From: Euzebya pacifica
GTDB lineage: Bacteria; Actinomycetota; Nitriliruptoria; Euzebyales; Euzebyaceae
Direction: 5' to 3'
DNA length: 64,000 bases
NCBI RefSeq assembly: GCF_003344865.1
Contig: NZ_CP031165.1
Coordinates: forward strand, 2,237,910-2,301,909
The notes below the pieces were generated by a model, which was given only the letters and a program-made list of their open reading frames with translations, did no database searches and was not told the DNA's origin. Shown in pieces: positions 16,576-26,333 of the stretch (positions within the stretch are counted from its first letter, which is position 1; the number at the start of each line of letters is the position of its first letter). The position numbers and the translations under genes are program-made.

Positions 16576-17736
16576 ATGAGGGTGACGCGACTGGCGCACG
16601 TGCCGGGCATCGGGGTTGACCGGGTCGGTGACGCCGCCGATGCGTTGGCCGATCCGGAGATCCTCCGGCTGGAGAACCTCGACGTCGACATCAGGCCGCC
16701 CCGGGTGGCCGTCGAGGCCACGGCAGACGCGTTGGAGGACGACGACGCCAACAGCTACCTGCCGTTCCAGGGCCACCTGTCCCTCCGCGAGGCCGCCTGC
16801 GCATGGGTCGGGGCCCGGGACGGCGTGGCCTACGACGCCCGCACCCAGTGCGTCAGCGTGGCAGGAGGGTTGAACGGCATCCTCAACGTGCTGCTCGCCA
16901 CGGTCGAACCGGGGCAGGAGGTCGTCCTGACCGACCCGATCTACGCCGGCTTGGTCAACCGCGTCCGGCTGGCCGGCGGGGTGCCACGGTTCGTGCCCGC
17001 CCGCGCGACGGCCGACGGCTGGCACGTCGACCCCGACGAGCTGGCGGCCGCGGTCGGCCCGGGCACCGCGGCGGTCATCACGATGTCGCCGAGCATGCCC
17101 ACCGGCGGGGTCATGGGTACGGCGCACTGGACGGCGCTGGCGGAGGGGACCGGCGGCCACCGGCCGTGGATCATCCACGACACCGCGATGGACCGCCTGC
17201 GGTTCGGTGGGCCCGTCGACGGGGGACCGGCGGCGGTCGAGGCCCTGCGCGACCGGACGATCACCGTGGGCTCGGCGTCCAAGGAGCTGCGCATGATCGG
17301 TTGGCGCGTCGGCTGGGTCGTGGGACCCGCCGAGGTGATGGCCGACGTGGCGCTGGTCGGGATGGCCAACGTGGTGTGCCAGGTCGGCATCGCCCAGCAG
17401 GCAGTCGCAGCCGCGCTGTCGGCGCCCGACGCCGAGGCCGACGTGCGGGCGTTCACCGACGTGCTGGAGGCGCGTGCCCGGACCATCCTCCAGCAGCTGG
17501 ACGGGTACCCGTGCGTCCGGCCGCACGGTGGCTGGTCACTGCTGATCGACACGCGGCCGCTGGGGCTCACCCCAGCCGAGGCGTCGGACCGGCTGATGCG
17601 CCTCGGGAAGGTTGCGGCGACCCCCATGGACGGCTGGGGACCATCGGGGGAACACCACCTCCGCCTGGTCTTCGCCAACGAACCCGCCGAGCGGCTGGCC
17701 GACCTGCGTGCCCGGTTCGACGCCGCGCTCGGCTGA
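16576..17736 (+). CDS. PLP-dependent class I/II aminotransferase
   Basis: A 386-residue fold-type I aminotransferase. The ATG at 16576 follows GGAGGTGGAG. Visible features are the Tyr region SYLPFQGHLSLREAA, DPIYAGL, an IIHDTAMDRLRF segment near the cofactor aspartate, and the Schiff-base lysine in GSASKELRMIGWRVGW (about K236) with the downstream arginine. The substrate cannot be assigned from sequence. Aspartate/aromatic aminotransferase-like or pyridoxal-dependent biosynthetic roles are possible. Regulation by the divergent XRE-cupin protein is suggested by the shared operator. Confidence 0.8.
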   Translation: MRVTRLAHVPGIGVDRVGDAADALADPEILRLENLDVDIRPPRVAVEATADALEDDDANSYLPFQGHLSLREAACAWVGARDGVAYDARTQCVSVAGGLNGILNVLLATVEPGQEVVLTDPIYAGLVNRVRLAGGVPRFVPARATADGWHVDPDELAAAVGPGTAAVITMSPSMPTGGVMGTAHWTALAEGTGGHRPWIIHDTAMDRLRFGGPVDGGPAAVEALRDRTITVGSASKELRMIGWRVGWVVGPAEVMADVALVGMANVVCQVGIAQQAVAAALSAPDAEADVRAFTDVLEARARTILQQLDGYPCVRPHGGWSLLIDTRPLGLTPAEASDRLMRLGKVAATPMDGWGPSGEHHLRLVFANEPAERLADLRARFDAALG

Positions 17737-17762
17737 CCCACCGGGTCGCTACCCTGCGGCCC

Positions 17763-18155
17763 GTGCCTGTCCTCCCGCCCCAGCCCTGCCCGTGTGGTTC
17801 CGGTGACCGACTCGACCGGTGCTGCGGGCCGCTGCACATCGGCGCCGAACGGGCGACGACGGCCGAGCAGCTGATGCGGTCGCGCTACAGCGCCTACGCC
17901 GTCGGGGACGAGGACTACCTGCATCGCACCTGGCATCCCCGCACCCGGCCTGACCGGATCGACCTCGACCCCGACCTGGGGTGGGAGGGGCTCGAGGTCA
18001 CCGAGCTGGTCGCCGGTGAGGAGGGCGACGACACGGGCATGGTCGCCTTCACGGCCCGCTACCGCACGCCCGACGGGCCGGGACAGCTGACCGAACGCAG
18101 CCGGTTCGAACGCCGCGGCGGCCGGTGGGTCTACGTCGACGGCGACGTGGGCTGA
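17763..18155 (+). CDS. YchJ-like SEC-C motif protein (UPF0225)
   Basis: A 130-residue protein opening with a zinc-binding SEC-C motif, PCPCGSGDRLDRCCG (about residues 8-22). An NTF2/SnoaL-like body of the YchJ family follows (QLMRSRYSAYAVGDEDYLHRTW). The function is uncharacterised; the zinc motif is the one used at the C-terminus of SecA. It follows the aminotransferase by 26 bases on the same strand and could be co-transcribed. The start is GTG; no ribosome binding site. Confidence 0.8.
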   Translation: MPVLPPQPCPCGSGDRLDRCCGPLHIGAERATTAEQLMRSRYSAYAVGDEDYLHRTWHPRTRPDRIDLDPDLGWEGLEVTELVAGEEGDDTGMVAFTARYRTPDGPGQLTERSRFERRGGRWVYVDGDVG

Positions 18156-18173
18156 GGACGCTGGCACCTCGGG

Positions 18174-19940
18174 TCACTCGGGCAGCTGCAAGGGTTCGAC
18201 CGTTGACGGGCCGGACCCCCAGCCGTCGTGCACGAGGATCAAGTCCCCGGGGACCAAGGACCTCACCCCTGTGATGTCGTCCAGCAGGACGGTTTCCCAG
18301 TGCCGTTGGGTGGCCGCGCCGGTGATCAGCCAGTAGGGGCGAGGCAGGACGCCGTCCCGGCGGACCGGTTCGAACCAGCCGTCCTCGCCCAGGAGGTTGA
18401 GGTGCAGATACCGCACCTCCCCGCGGCAGCCGGGGTGACGGCGTCGACAGTCCTCCAAGAGGGCCTCGTCGTCGGCGAACGCCACGAAGCGGCCCGCGGT
18501 CGCATAACGTTCGTCGGCTCGGCTTTCCGCGACGGTGCGTCCCGTCTGCCACAGCGATGTGATGACCCCGTCGGCCATGGCGGCCACGACGAACGGGCCG
18601 TCCTGTCCCAACGGTTGAGCGGCCGACGGGTCAAGGGACGCGTCTGGACCGCGAGCGCGCGAGACGTCCACAGCCACGCGGTCACCGGTGCAGGTCCAGC
18701 CGTCGGCGCCACCGGATTCGCAGAGCTGACCCCTCCCGTCCTCGTCCAGCAGGAGGCGGCCCTCGACCAGGGACGGGCGACGGGTGGTGGACAGCAGGCC
18801 GACCGGGGACGTCGGCAGGTCGCCGGTGTCCACCGGCGTGCTGGACCCGACCGATGGAGCGGGCGGCCCGGTCCGGGTGCACGGTGATGCGGCCACCGTC
18901 TGGGTCTCGATCACGAAGCCGCCCCCGACCTGCACGAGATGCCGCGGCTCCTTGGGGGCACCCGGCACGCCCGCGCCCAGGCGGTAGCGTCCGTCGACGA
19001 CCTCCCCGTGGTACGTCGTCAACCCGAACATCACCGGACCACCGATCAGGGTCCCGTCCGACGCGTAGGACTCCCCGTGCTGGTCGACGACGAAGGACTC
19101 GCCGGCGCCGCACCACGCCACCAGCGGGGTCGCCGCCCGGGTCGGGAACGACGACCTGGCGTCGACCACATGGACCCCGTTCGCCCGGGTGTGGGTGATC
19201 CACAGCGGCGTGCCGTCCTCGAGGACCACCGACCGGGCCTCGCCCTCTGGTGGCACCGCCAGGGTGGTCCCGGCGATGTCGGGGTTGGGCCGGACGGGTT
19301 GTGCGGTTGGATCACCAGGCTCCGGGTCGGTGCTGTGCACCGTGACGACGAGGGCGCCGTCCCCGAACGGGACCTCGACGACCCACGATGCCGCTTCGGC
19401 AGGCAGCTCGGGCAGTGCGACGGACATCTCCAGCAGGCGCGGGACGCCGGGCACGACCTCGTGTCGTTCGACGACTCCGACGGTGGAGGGGTCGCTGGCC
19501 GCGATGACCTCGATGGTCATCGGCGCCACGAGCTGCACCCCGGCACCGCTGTCGGAATCGATCGTCCAGCCGTCGGTCGGGGCCCCCGAGGTGGCGGTGT
19601 CGTGCAGCGGCAGCTCGACGGTTCGTCCCCCGGTCGTCCGCAGCTGCAGCGCGGCCCAGGTCAGCAGCGGGTCGCCCACCCTGACGCGTTCGGGCATGTG
19701 GTCCACGCTGACGGCGAGGTGGTCGGCGATGGCCCCGTGAAGCGCAGCGGTCACGGTGACCTCGACGCGTTCGGGGGTGCCCGGCGGCGGGGCCGTGACG
19801 GCAATCCGGCCGAACGTGCCGGGCGGGTCGCCGGCCAGCATCCACGCGGCCCAAGCGACGAGGACGAGCCCGCACAGGACCGCCCCGACCCGTCGAGCGG
19901 CACTGCGGGTCGAGGAGGGTCGCTCCTGATCGCTTGCCAT
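18174..19940 (-). CDS. Uncharacterised membrane-anchored protein, possibly with a degenerate Rieske-like domain
   Basis: A 588-residue protein with one N-terminal membrane segment (about 18-38) and a large extracellular beta-rich region. Around residues 255-330 the pattern WITHTR, VVDARSSF, then WCGAGESFVVDQHGESYASD resembles the last part of Rieske [2Fe-2S] domains. Only one Cys and one His remain of the CxH/CxxH ligands, so a cluster is unlikely. There are several further cysteines. The start is uncertain: GTG codons at 19958, 19952 and 19946 precede the ATG, and a TAGGCT hexamer upstream would suit a leaderless transcript. I do not recognise the family as a whole. Confidence 0.55.
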   Translation of the reverse strand: MASDQERPSSTRSAARRVGAVLCGLVLVAWAAWMLAGDPPGTFGRIAVTAPPPGTPERVEVTVTAALHGAIADHLAVSVDHMPERVRVGDPLLTWAALQLRTTGGRTVELPLHDTATSGAPTDGWTIDSDSGAGVQLVAPMTIEVIAASDPSTVGVVERHEVVPGVPRLLEMSVALPELPAEAASWVVEVPFGDGALVVTVHSTDPEPGDPTAQPVRPNPDIAGTTLAVPPEGEARSVVLEDGTPLWITHTRANGVHVVDARSSFPTRAATPLVAWCGAGESFVVDQHGESYASDGTLIGGPVMFGLTTYHGEVVDGRYRLGAGVPGAPKEPRHLVQVGGGFVIETQTVAASPCTRTGPPAPSVGSSTPVDTGDLPTSPVGLLSTTRRPSLVEGRLLLDEDGRGQLCESGGADGWTCTGDRVAVDVSRARGPDASLDPSAAQPLGQDGPFVVAAMADGVITSLWQTGRTVAESRADERYATAGRFVAFADDEALLEDCRRRHPGCRGEVRYLHLNLLGEDGWFEPVRRDGVLPRPYWLITGAATQRHWETVLLDDITGVRSLVPGDLILVHDGWGSGPSTVEPLQLPE

Positions 19941-20012
19941 GCGCACGTCCACCCGCACGCAGCCTAACCGACACGAGGACTCGTGGAGCCGGAACGCGGT
20001 CGCGCAACCGGG

Positions 20013-20483
20013 TCAGGCCGTCGCGAGGTCCAGGTGGTAGTGGGCGTCATCGCCGTGTGGACCGTGCACGACCCCGTCGAGGACGAAGCCCTCGTGCTCG
20101 TACAGCCGCCGGGCGCCGGTCCAGGTGGCGGTTGTCTCCAGCACCACCCGAGACGCGCCGCCGTCCCGTGCCGCCTCGACCAGCGCCCCGAGCACGCCGG
20201 CCGCAACTCCTCGTCGTCGGTGGCTGTGGGCCGTGCTCATGCGCACCACCTCGGGCACGTCGGGGCCGCCGACCAACGCGCCGGTACCCACCAGCGCCCC
20301 ATCCAGCCACGCGGTCAGGACCAGCCCGTGGGTGACCCCCTGGGTCAGCGCGTGCAGGTCGAGGTTCAGCTGCGGGTCGACGGCGCCCCAGCGTTCGGCG
20401 AGGCCGTGCATGACCAGGTCGGCGACCAATCCCAGCTCGTCGGGGCCGGCAGGACGGATGTCGAGCTCCCCGGCGGCGGTCAT
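20013..20483 (-). CDS. GNAT-family N-acetyltransferase
   Basis: A 156-residue GNAT-fold protein with the acetyl-CoA pyrophosphate-binding loop SHRRRGVAAGVLGAL (motif A, R/Q-x-x-G-x-A) and the C-terminal motif TGARRLYEHEGFVLDG. The acceptor is unknown. It begins 5 bases after the dppF-like ATPase stop codon on the same strand, so it is the likely sixth gene of the peptide ABC operon. An N-terminal amino-acid or peptide acetylation role would fit the context but is not shown. Confidence 0.85.
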   Translation of the reverse strand: MTAAGELDIRPAGPDELGLVADLVMHGLAERWGAVDPQLNLDLHALTQGVTHGLVLTAWLDGALVGTGALVGGPDVPEVVRMSTAHSHRRRGVAAGVLGALVEAARDGGASRVVLETTATWTGARRLYEHEGFVLDGVVHGPHGDDAHYHLDLATA

Positions 20484-20487
20484 GGGG

Positions 20488-21540
20488 TCACGCTACCCCC
20501 ATCGCCTCGGTCCCCACCCCCGCGTCGGGATGATCGGACCGTTCGACCTCCTCACCCTCCACGCCGTACAGGTGGCAGGCCACCGGCCGCTGCGGGAGCT
20601 CGTCCCGGGGGACCAGCGCAGGGTCGACCACCCCGCACGCCTCGAACACGTCGGGGCAGCGGGTCCGGAAGCTGCAGCCCGACGGCGGGTCCAGCGGGCT
20701 CGGCACGTCACCGGTCAGGACGGTCCGCTGCCGGGTCCGCTCCACGCGAGGGGAGGGGACCGGAACGGCCGACAGCAGCGCCCGGGTGTAGGGGTGAGCT
20801 GGTTCGGCCACCAGGGCATCACGCAGGCCGACCTCCACCACGCGGCCCAGGTACATGACGGCGATGCGGTCGGAGACGTGCTGCACCGCCGCCAGGTCGT
20901 GGGCGATGAACAGGTAGGTGAGGTCCAGCTCGTCCTGCAACCGCTCGAGCAGGTTCATGATCTGCGCCTGGATCGACACGTCGAGGCTGGCGATCGGCTC
21001 GTCGGCGACGATCAGGTCGGGTTCGCCGGCCAGCGCCCTCGCGATGCCGACACGTTGCCGCTGGCCGCCGGAGAACTCGTGGGGGTGGCGTTCCATGTGG
21101 TCGGGGGACAGGCCGACCTGCTCCATCAGCTCGGCCACCCGCTCGCGGTGGCGGCCACGGTGCAGCCCGTGGATCTCCAGCGGTTCGGCGATGGATGCCC
21201 GGACGGTCCGTCGGGGGTTCAACGACGCCATCGGGTCCTGGAAGATCATGGCCATGCGGCGCCGCAGCTCGCGGAGTTCGCCGCGGCTGGCGGCGGTGAC
21301 GTCGGTGCCGTCGAAGACGACCCGGCCGTCGGTCGGGTCGACCAGTCGGAGGAGGGCCAGCCCGGTGGTGGACTTGCCGCAGCCGGACTCGCCGACCAGC
21401 CCGAGCGTTTCGCCCCGGCGGATGTCGAAGCTGACCCCATCAACAGCGCGCACGTGGCCGGTGGTCCTGCGCAGCAGCCCCTCCTTCACGGGGAACCACA
21501 CCCGCAGGTCCTCCACGGTCAGCAGCGGGTCGTCGGTCAC
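20488..21540 (-). CDS. Oligopeptide/dipeptide ABC importer ATPase, OppF/DppF type
   Basis: A 350-residue ABC ATPase: Walker A GESGCGKST, Q-loop IFQDPMASLNPR, signature FSGGQRQRVGIARAL, Walker B LIVADEPIASLD, and H-loop FIAHDL. The C-terminal oligopeptide-specific extension has the cysteine cluster SGCSFRTRCP...C that in this subfamily can hold an Fe-S or metal site. It is the fifth gene of the operon, overlapping the OppD-type gene by 4 bases, and works with it as the nucleotide-binding heterodimer. Confidence 0.93.
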   Translation of the reverse strand: MTDDPLLTVEDLRVWFPVKEGLLRRTTGHVRAVDGVSFDIRRGETLGLVGESGCGKSTTGLALLRLVDPTDGRVVFDGTDVTAASRGELRELRRRMAMIFQDPMASLNPRRTVRASIAEPLEIHGLHRGRHRERVAELMEQVGLSPDHMERHPHEFSGGQRQRVGIARALAGEPDLIVADEPIASLDVSIQAQIMNLLERLQDELDLTYLFIAHDLAAVQHVSDRIAVMYLGRVVEVGLRDALVAEPAHPYTRALLSAVPVPSPRVERTRQRTVLTGDVPSPLDPPSGCSFRTRCPDVFEACGVVDPALVPRDELPQRPVACHLYGVEGEEVERSDHPDAGVGTEAMGVA

Positions 21541-22670
21541 GGTGTCTCCACTCCGGCGTCACGGACGGGGGAGGGCAGCTCCGCCATCGCCTCGGCGTAG
21601 AACGTCGCCGCGCGATGGCCGGGACCGACCTCGAGCAGGGGAGGGGCCTCGTGCTCGCAGCGGGGGTCGTCGCGGACGGTGCACCGCGGCCAGAACGGAC
21701 AGCCGGGCGGCATGGCGACGGGGTCCGGCGGCAGGCCGGGGATGGACTCCAACCCCTCGTCGGTGGTCTCCCCGAGCACCGGCAACGACGCCAGCAGCCC
21801 GCGGGTGTAGGGGTGTCGCGGGTCGTCGTACAGCGCGTCGACAGGCGCCTCCTCCACGATCCGGCCCGCGTACATGACCATCACCCGGTCGGCCAGGCCA
21901 GCGACGACGCCGAGGTCGTGGGTGATCCACAGCACGGCGGTACCAGTGTCGGCCTGCAGCTGCTGGACCAGCTCGACGATCTGCGCCTGGATCGTGACAT
22001 CAAGCGCCGTCGTCGGCTCGTCGGCGATCAGGACGGTCGGGTCGCACGCCAGGCCGATCGCGATCATCACCCGCTGCCGCATCCCGCCGGAGAACTGGTG
22101 GGGGTAGTCCTCCAGCCGCTTCTCGGGCGAGGGGATACCGACCCGGGTCAGCAGGTCGACGGCCCGGTCGCGGGCCTCCTTGGCGGACAACCCGAGATGC
22201 AGCCGCATGCCCTCCGTGACCTGGCGGCCGATCGGCATCACCGGGTTCAGCGACGTCATGGGGTCCTGGAAGATCATCGCGATGTCGTTGCCGCGGACGT
22301 TGCGGAGGGCGTCGTCGGACGCGCCGACCAGCTGCTGCCCCTCCAGCCGGATGGATCCCTCCACACGAGCAGGGGGAGTGGGCAACAACCCGAGCAGGGC
22401 GAGGGAGGACACGCTCTTGCCGCTGCCGGACTCGCCGACCAAAGCGACGGTCTCACCGGGGTGCAGGTCGTAGGTCACCCCGTTGACGACCTCGGCCCGG
22501 CCACGTCGGGTCCCGAACGACACCCGCAGGTCCTCGACCTCCAGGACCGGGTCGCCGCTGGGCCGCCCGGCCGTCCCGCCCCCGGTCGACGCGATCGGGG
22601 CCCGCGTCGCGTCCTGACGAGGGAGGCCCCGATCGCGCCCGTCGTCGCGCGCGCCGGTCGAGCCGTTCAC
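21537..22670 (-). CDS. Oligopeptide/dipeptide ABC importer ATPase, OppD/DppD type
   Basis: A 377-residue ABC ATPase with Walker [10 protein letters not shown]-loop [12 protein letters not shown], signature [15 protein letters not shown], Walker [12 protein letters not shown], and the OppD/DppD C-terminal cysteine region ([21 protein letters not shown]). A 40-residue low-complexity leader precedes the core, so the true start may be internal. The annotated ATG at 22670 overlaps the permease stop by 4 bases, which favours translational coupling. Confidence 0.92.
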   Translation of the reverse strand: MNGSTGARDDGRDRGLPRQDATRAPIASTGGGTAGRPSGDPVLEVEDLRVSFGTRRGRAEVVNGVTYDLHPGETVALVGESGSGKSVSSLALLGLLPTPPARVEGSIRLEGQQLVGASDDALRNVRGNDIAMIFQDPMTSLNPVMPIGRQVTEGMRLHLGLSAKEARDRAVDLLTRVGIPSPEKRLEDYPHQFSGGMRQRVMIAIGLACDPTVLIADEPTTALDVTIQAQIVELVQQLQADTGTAVLWITHDLGVVAGLADRVMVMYAGRIVEEAPVDALYDDPRHPYTRGLLASLPVLGETTDEGLESIPGLPPDPVAMPPGCPFWPRCTVRDDPRCEHEAPPLLEVGPGHRAATFYAEAMAELPSPVRDAGVETP

Positions 22671-23596
22671 GAGCCGAACCCCCTTGACTCCATCGCGGAT
22701 GCCTGACGCGGATCCAGCGCATCACGCAGGGCGTCGCCGAGGACGTTGAACGACAGGACCGTCACGAAGATCGCCAGGCCCGGGAACAACGCCATCCACC
22801 ACGCCTGCTGGAGGAACTCCCGGCCCTCCGACAGCATCCGGCCCCACGACGGGTTGGGCGCCTGCGTCCCGAGGCCCAGGAACGACAGCGCGGCCTCGGC
22901 CAGGATGGCGAAGGCCAGCGAGATCGACGCCTGGACGATCACCGGGGCGGCGATGTTGGGGAGGATGTGCAGCCGCATGATCCGCAGGTCCGACGCGCCG
23001 GCCGACCGGGCGGCCCGGACGTAGACCTCCTCGCGCACCGACAGCGTGGACGCGCGGGCGACCCGGGCGAAGATCGGCGTGTAGACGATGCCGATCGCCA
23101 CCATCGCGTTGGTCGTCCCGGGCCCGAGGATGGCCAGCACGGCGATGGCCATCAGGATCGCGGGGAAGGCGAACAGCACGTCCATCGCCCGCATCAGCAG
23201 GTCGTCGAGCTTGCCGCCGACGTAGCCGGCGACCAGCCCGATCGTCGTGCCGGCCGTCAACGACAGTCCCACGGCGACCACGCCGACCTGCAGCGACACC
23301 TTGGCGCCGAGCAGCACCCGGCTGAGCACGTCGCGGCCCAGGTTGTCGGTCCCGAAGGGATGGTCCAGCGTCGGGGCCTGCAGCTGGGAGGGCACGTCGA
23401 CGGCGTTGTAGCCGTAGGGCGCCAGCGTCTCGTCGAGCAGGGCCACCAGCACGAGCACGACCAGGGTCACCATGCCGAACAGGGCCAGCCGGTTGGACGT
23501 GACCAGCGACAGCGTTCGTCGCCAGCGTGGGGTGTCGTCGGCCGCCGGCGGGGCGCCGGCCTCGACCTCCACGGGGTCGGTCATGACATCCGCCAT
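22667..23596 (-). CDS. Oligopeptide/dipeptide ABC permease, OppC/DppC type
   Basis: A 309-residue inner-membrane permease with an N-terminal OppC-N segment and about six membrane helices. It has HPFGTDNLGRDVLSRVLLGA, characteristic of DppC/OppC, and the coupling-helix EAA loop AARSAGASDLRIMRLHILPN. It overlaps the DppB-type gene start-to-stop (TGATG) and pairs with it as the transmembrane heterodimer. Confidence 0.93.
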   Translation of the reverse strand: MADVMTDPVEVEAGAPPAADDTPRWRRTLSLVTSNRLALFGMVTLVVLVLVALLDETLAPYGYNAVDVPSQLQAPTLDHPFGTDNLGRDVLSRVLLGAKVSLQVGVVAVGLSLTAGTTIGLVAGYVGGKLDDLLMRAMDVLFAFPAILMAIAVLAILGPGTTNAMVAIGIVYTPIFARVARASTLSVREEVYVRAARSAGASDLRIMRLHILPNIAAPVIVQASISLAFAILAEAALSFLGLGTQAPNPSWGRMLSEGREFLQQAWWMALFPGLAIFVTVLSFNVLGDALRDALDPRQASAMESRGFGS

Positions 23597-24537
23597 CAGT
23601 ACTGGATCCTCGGGTCGACGACGGCGTACAGCAGGTCCACCAGCAGGTTGACCAGCAGGAAGAACCCGGCGAACAACATCACCGCACCCTGCAGCACGGG
23701 GTAGTCACGGTCCTGCACGGCATCCAGGGCCAGCTGGCCCAGGCCCGGCCAGGCGAAGACCGCCTCGACCACGACGACACCCGACAGCAGGTAGGCCAGC
23801 TGCAGGCCGGTCACGGTGATCACCGGCACCAACGCGTTGGGGAGGACGTGCTCGCGGATGATCCGCCGCTCCGACAGGCCCTTGGACTGGGCGGTCCGCA
23901 CGAAGTCCTCGCCGAGGGACTCCAGGACCGAGGACCGGACGAAGCGGGTCAGCACCGCACCCGAGACCACCCCCACGGTGACGCCGGGCAGGATCAGCCG
24001 CCTGGCCCACTCCAGCGGGTCCTCGGAGAGGCCGACGTACCCCGACGCGGGCAGCCAGCCGAGGGTCAGCGAGAACAGCAGGATCAGGAGGATGCCCATC
24101 CAGAAATCGGGCACCGAGATGCCGAACTGGCTGATCGCCGTGGCGATCGTGTCGGTCCGCGACCCCTGGCGGATCGCCGACAGCACGCCGAGCGGCAGGG
24201 CGATCAGCAGCGCCACCACGACGGCGGCGCCGGCCAACGACAGGGTCGCCGGCAGCCGTTCGGTCACCATCGACAGGACCGTCTGCCCCGACCGGAACGA
24301 CACGCCGAAGTCGCCCTGGACGACCCCGCCGAGCCACGACACGTACTGCTGCAGCAGCGGCTGGTCCAGCCCGGCGCGGCTGCGCAACGCGTCGTAGGTC
24401 TCCTGGTCGAAGCGGGTGCCCAGCGCCAGGCGCACCGGGTCGCCCGGCACCAGGTGGATGATCGCGAAGACCAGGACGCTGACGCCGAGCAGGACGCCGA
24501 GCGCCTGCAGCGCCCGCCGGAGCAGGTAGGCCCCCAC
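23596..24537 (-). CDS. Oligopeptide/dipeptide ABC permease, OppB/DppB type
   Basis: A 313-residue permease starting with GTG. The family opening is LLRRALQALGVLLGVSVLVF with HLVPGDPVRL, followed by six helices. The coupling loop is RTAQSKGLSERRIIREHVLPNA and the C-terminus is VDLLYAVVDPRIQY, the classic DppB ending. It starts 5 bases after the binding-protein gene. Confidence 0.93.
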   Translation of the reverse strand: MGAYLLRRALQALGVLLGVSVLVFAIIHLVPGDPVRLALGTRFDQETYDALRSRAGLDQPLLQQYVSWLGGVVQGDFGVSFRSGQTVLSMVTERLPATLSLAGAAVVVALLIALPLGVLSAIRQGSRTDTIATAISQFGISVPDFWMGILLILLFSLTLGWLPASGYVGLSEDPLEWARRLILPGVTVGVVSGAVLTRFVRSSVLESLGEDFVRTAQSKGLSERRIIREHVLPNALVPVITVTGLQLAYLLSGVVVVEAVFAWPGLGQLALDAVQDRDYPVLQGAVMLFAGFFLLVNLLVDLLYAVVDPRIQY

Positions 24538-24541
24538 GTCG

Positions 24542-26182
24542 TCAGCCGTTCAGGCTGACGGTCTCGAAGTTGATGGCCCGGTCGCTGCGGATGGTGTAGC
24601 CGTCGACCTCCGGAGCCCACGCCTGCACGACGTCGGGGTTGTAGAGGTACCAGTAGCTGCCGTCGTCGACGATCATCTCCACGGCCTGGTTGTAGAGGTC
24701 CCGTCGGGCGTCCTCGTCAGTCTCCACGGCCGCCTGCGTCAGCAGCGCGTCGACCTCCTCGTTGCAGTAGCCCTGGTAGTTGTTGGACCCCTCGCACAGG
24801 TGCTGGGAGTGGTAGAAGCCGAACGGGTCGAGGTTGCCCAACCAGCCGAGCATGAAGGCGTCGTAGTCGCCCTGGCCCTGACGGTCGAGCCACGTGGCGA
24901 ACGTCTCGGTCTGGATCTCCACGTCGATGCCGACCTCGCCCAGCTGGCTGGCGATCACCTCGGCGGCGGTGACGGTCTGGGGGAACTCGTCGGTGACCAT
25001 CAGGCCCATCGACAGGTCGGACACACCGGCCTCGTCGAGCAGCGCACGGGCCCGCTCGGGGTCGTGGGTGTACGGGGCGTGGTCGGAGGCCCAGAAGCTG
25101 TCGGCGGGGATGGCGGTCTGGTTGGCGGTGCCGGCCCCGAACGTGGCGGCCTGGGTGATGGCGTCACGGTCGATCGCCAGCGCCAGCGCCTCGCGCACCA
25201 GCGGGTCGCCGAACGGCTCGACGTCGAAGTTGGCGCTCCAGTACCAGTAGTCGTTGGACGGCACGGTCTCCAGCACCACGTCGTCGTTGCCCGACAGGCT
25301 CTCGATCTGCTGCGGCGGCACGTTGTCGGTCCAGTGCACCCCGCCGGTCTGCAGCTCCGTCAGCGCGGTCGTCGGCTCGGAGATCCAGCGGAACTCCACC
25401 GCACCGATCGACGGCGCGTCACCCCAGTAGTCGGGGTTGGCCTCCAGCACGAGGCCGGACGGGCTGGTGCTCGCCAGCGAGAACGGACCGGTACCGACCG
25501 CTTCGGTCGCCAGGTCGTAGTCCTCCGCGGCCCCCTCGGGGAGGATGGCCATGCCCTTGAACCCGCCGATGTTGGCCAGCAGGTTCGGGGTCGGCTCGGT
25601 CAGGGTGATGACGACCGTCTGCGGGTCGGCGGCCTCGACGGACTCCACCGTGCCGAAGCGGAACGCGTTGGCCAGCTGCTCGTCGATGATGCGGGTGTAG
25701 GAGTAGACGACGTCGGCGGCGTCGAACGTCGACCCGTCGTGGAAGACCACGTCCTCGGCGAGGGTGAAGGTCCAGGTCAGGTTGTCGTCGCTGACCTCCC
25801 AGTCGGTGGCCAACGACGCCTCCATCTCCAGGGTGTCGGCGTTGGGCACGACGAGGGTGTCGTAGACGTTCTCGAGGACCTGGAAGCTGGGGTAGGCCGT
25901 CGTCACGTGCGGGTCCAGCTGGTCGGGCTGCTGGCCGATGGCGGCCACGAAGGTGTCACCGGTGGACGCCTCGGCACCGTCCTCGTCCACCGCGGACGGT
26001 TCGACGGTGTCGGTGCCGGCAGCAGGCGTGTCGGTGGCCTCGGGCGTGTCGGTGGCGTCGGCCAACGGCTCCTCATCCAGGCCCTCGCCCTCGACGGAGT
26101 CGCCCCCTCCCGAGCAGCCAGCGGCCAGCAGCATCACCACCCCGAGCAGCGAGAGGATCGTGCGCAGCGACAGACGGGTCAT
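24542..26182 (-). CDS. Peptide-type ABC substrate-binding lipoprotein (SBP family 5)
   Basis: A 546-residue lipoprotein. The ATG at 26182 is chosen because GGGAG lies 8 bases upstream and the signal sequence with lipobox LAAGC follows at once. A Thr/Asp/Glu-rich linker (about 25-65) tethers the domain to the membrane. The SBP-5 body shows QPDQLDPHVTTAYPS, NLTWTFTLAEDVVFHDGSTFDAADV and DRDAITQAATFGAG. The ligand could be a peptide, nickel or an oligosaccharide; family 5 does not decide this. First gene of the operon; divergent from engB. Confidence 0.9.
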   Translation of the reverse strand: MTRLSLRTILSLLGVVMLLAAGCSGGGDSVEGEGLDEEPLADATDTPEATDTPAAGTDTVEPSAVDEDGAEASTGDTFVAAIGQQPDQLDPHVTTAYPSFQVLENVYDTLVVPNADTLEMEASLATDWEVSDDNLTWTFTLAEDVVFHDGSTFDAADVVYSYTRIIDEQLANAFRFGTVESVEAADPQTVVITLTEPTPNLLANIGGFKGMAILPEGAAEDYDLATEAVGTGPFSLASTSPSGLVLEANPDYWGDAPSIGAVEFRWISEPTTALTELQTGGVHWTDNVPPQQIESLSGNDDVVLETVPSNDYWYWSANFDVEPFGDPLVREALALAIDRDAITQAATFGAGTANQTAIPADSFWASDHAPYTHDPERARALLDEAGVSDLSMGLMVTDEFPQTVTAAEVIASQLGEVGIDVEIQTETFATWLDRQGQGDYDAFMLGWLGNLDPFGFYHSQHLCEGSNNYQGYCNEEVDALLTQAAVETDEDARRDLYNQAVEMIVDDGSYWYLYNPDVVQAWAPEVDGYTIRSDRAINFETVSLNG

Positions 26183-26333
26183 GGTGAGTGCTCCCAAACG
26201 GCATGGCGTGCGGGGATGGGTGACACACCCCCTGCGCCGTCGGGTACCCCCTGGCCGCGACCTGCAAACACGGCTGGGCCACCGGCGGTGCGGTCAGGTC
26301 ACCATTCGCTCGCGGGATGGCAGCATGGGGAGG

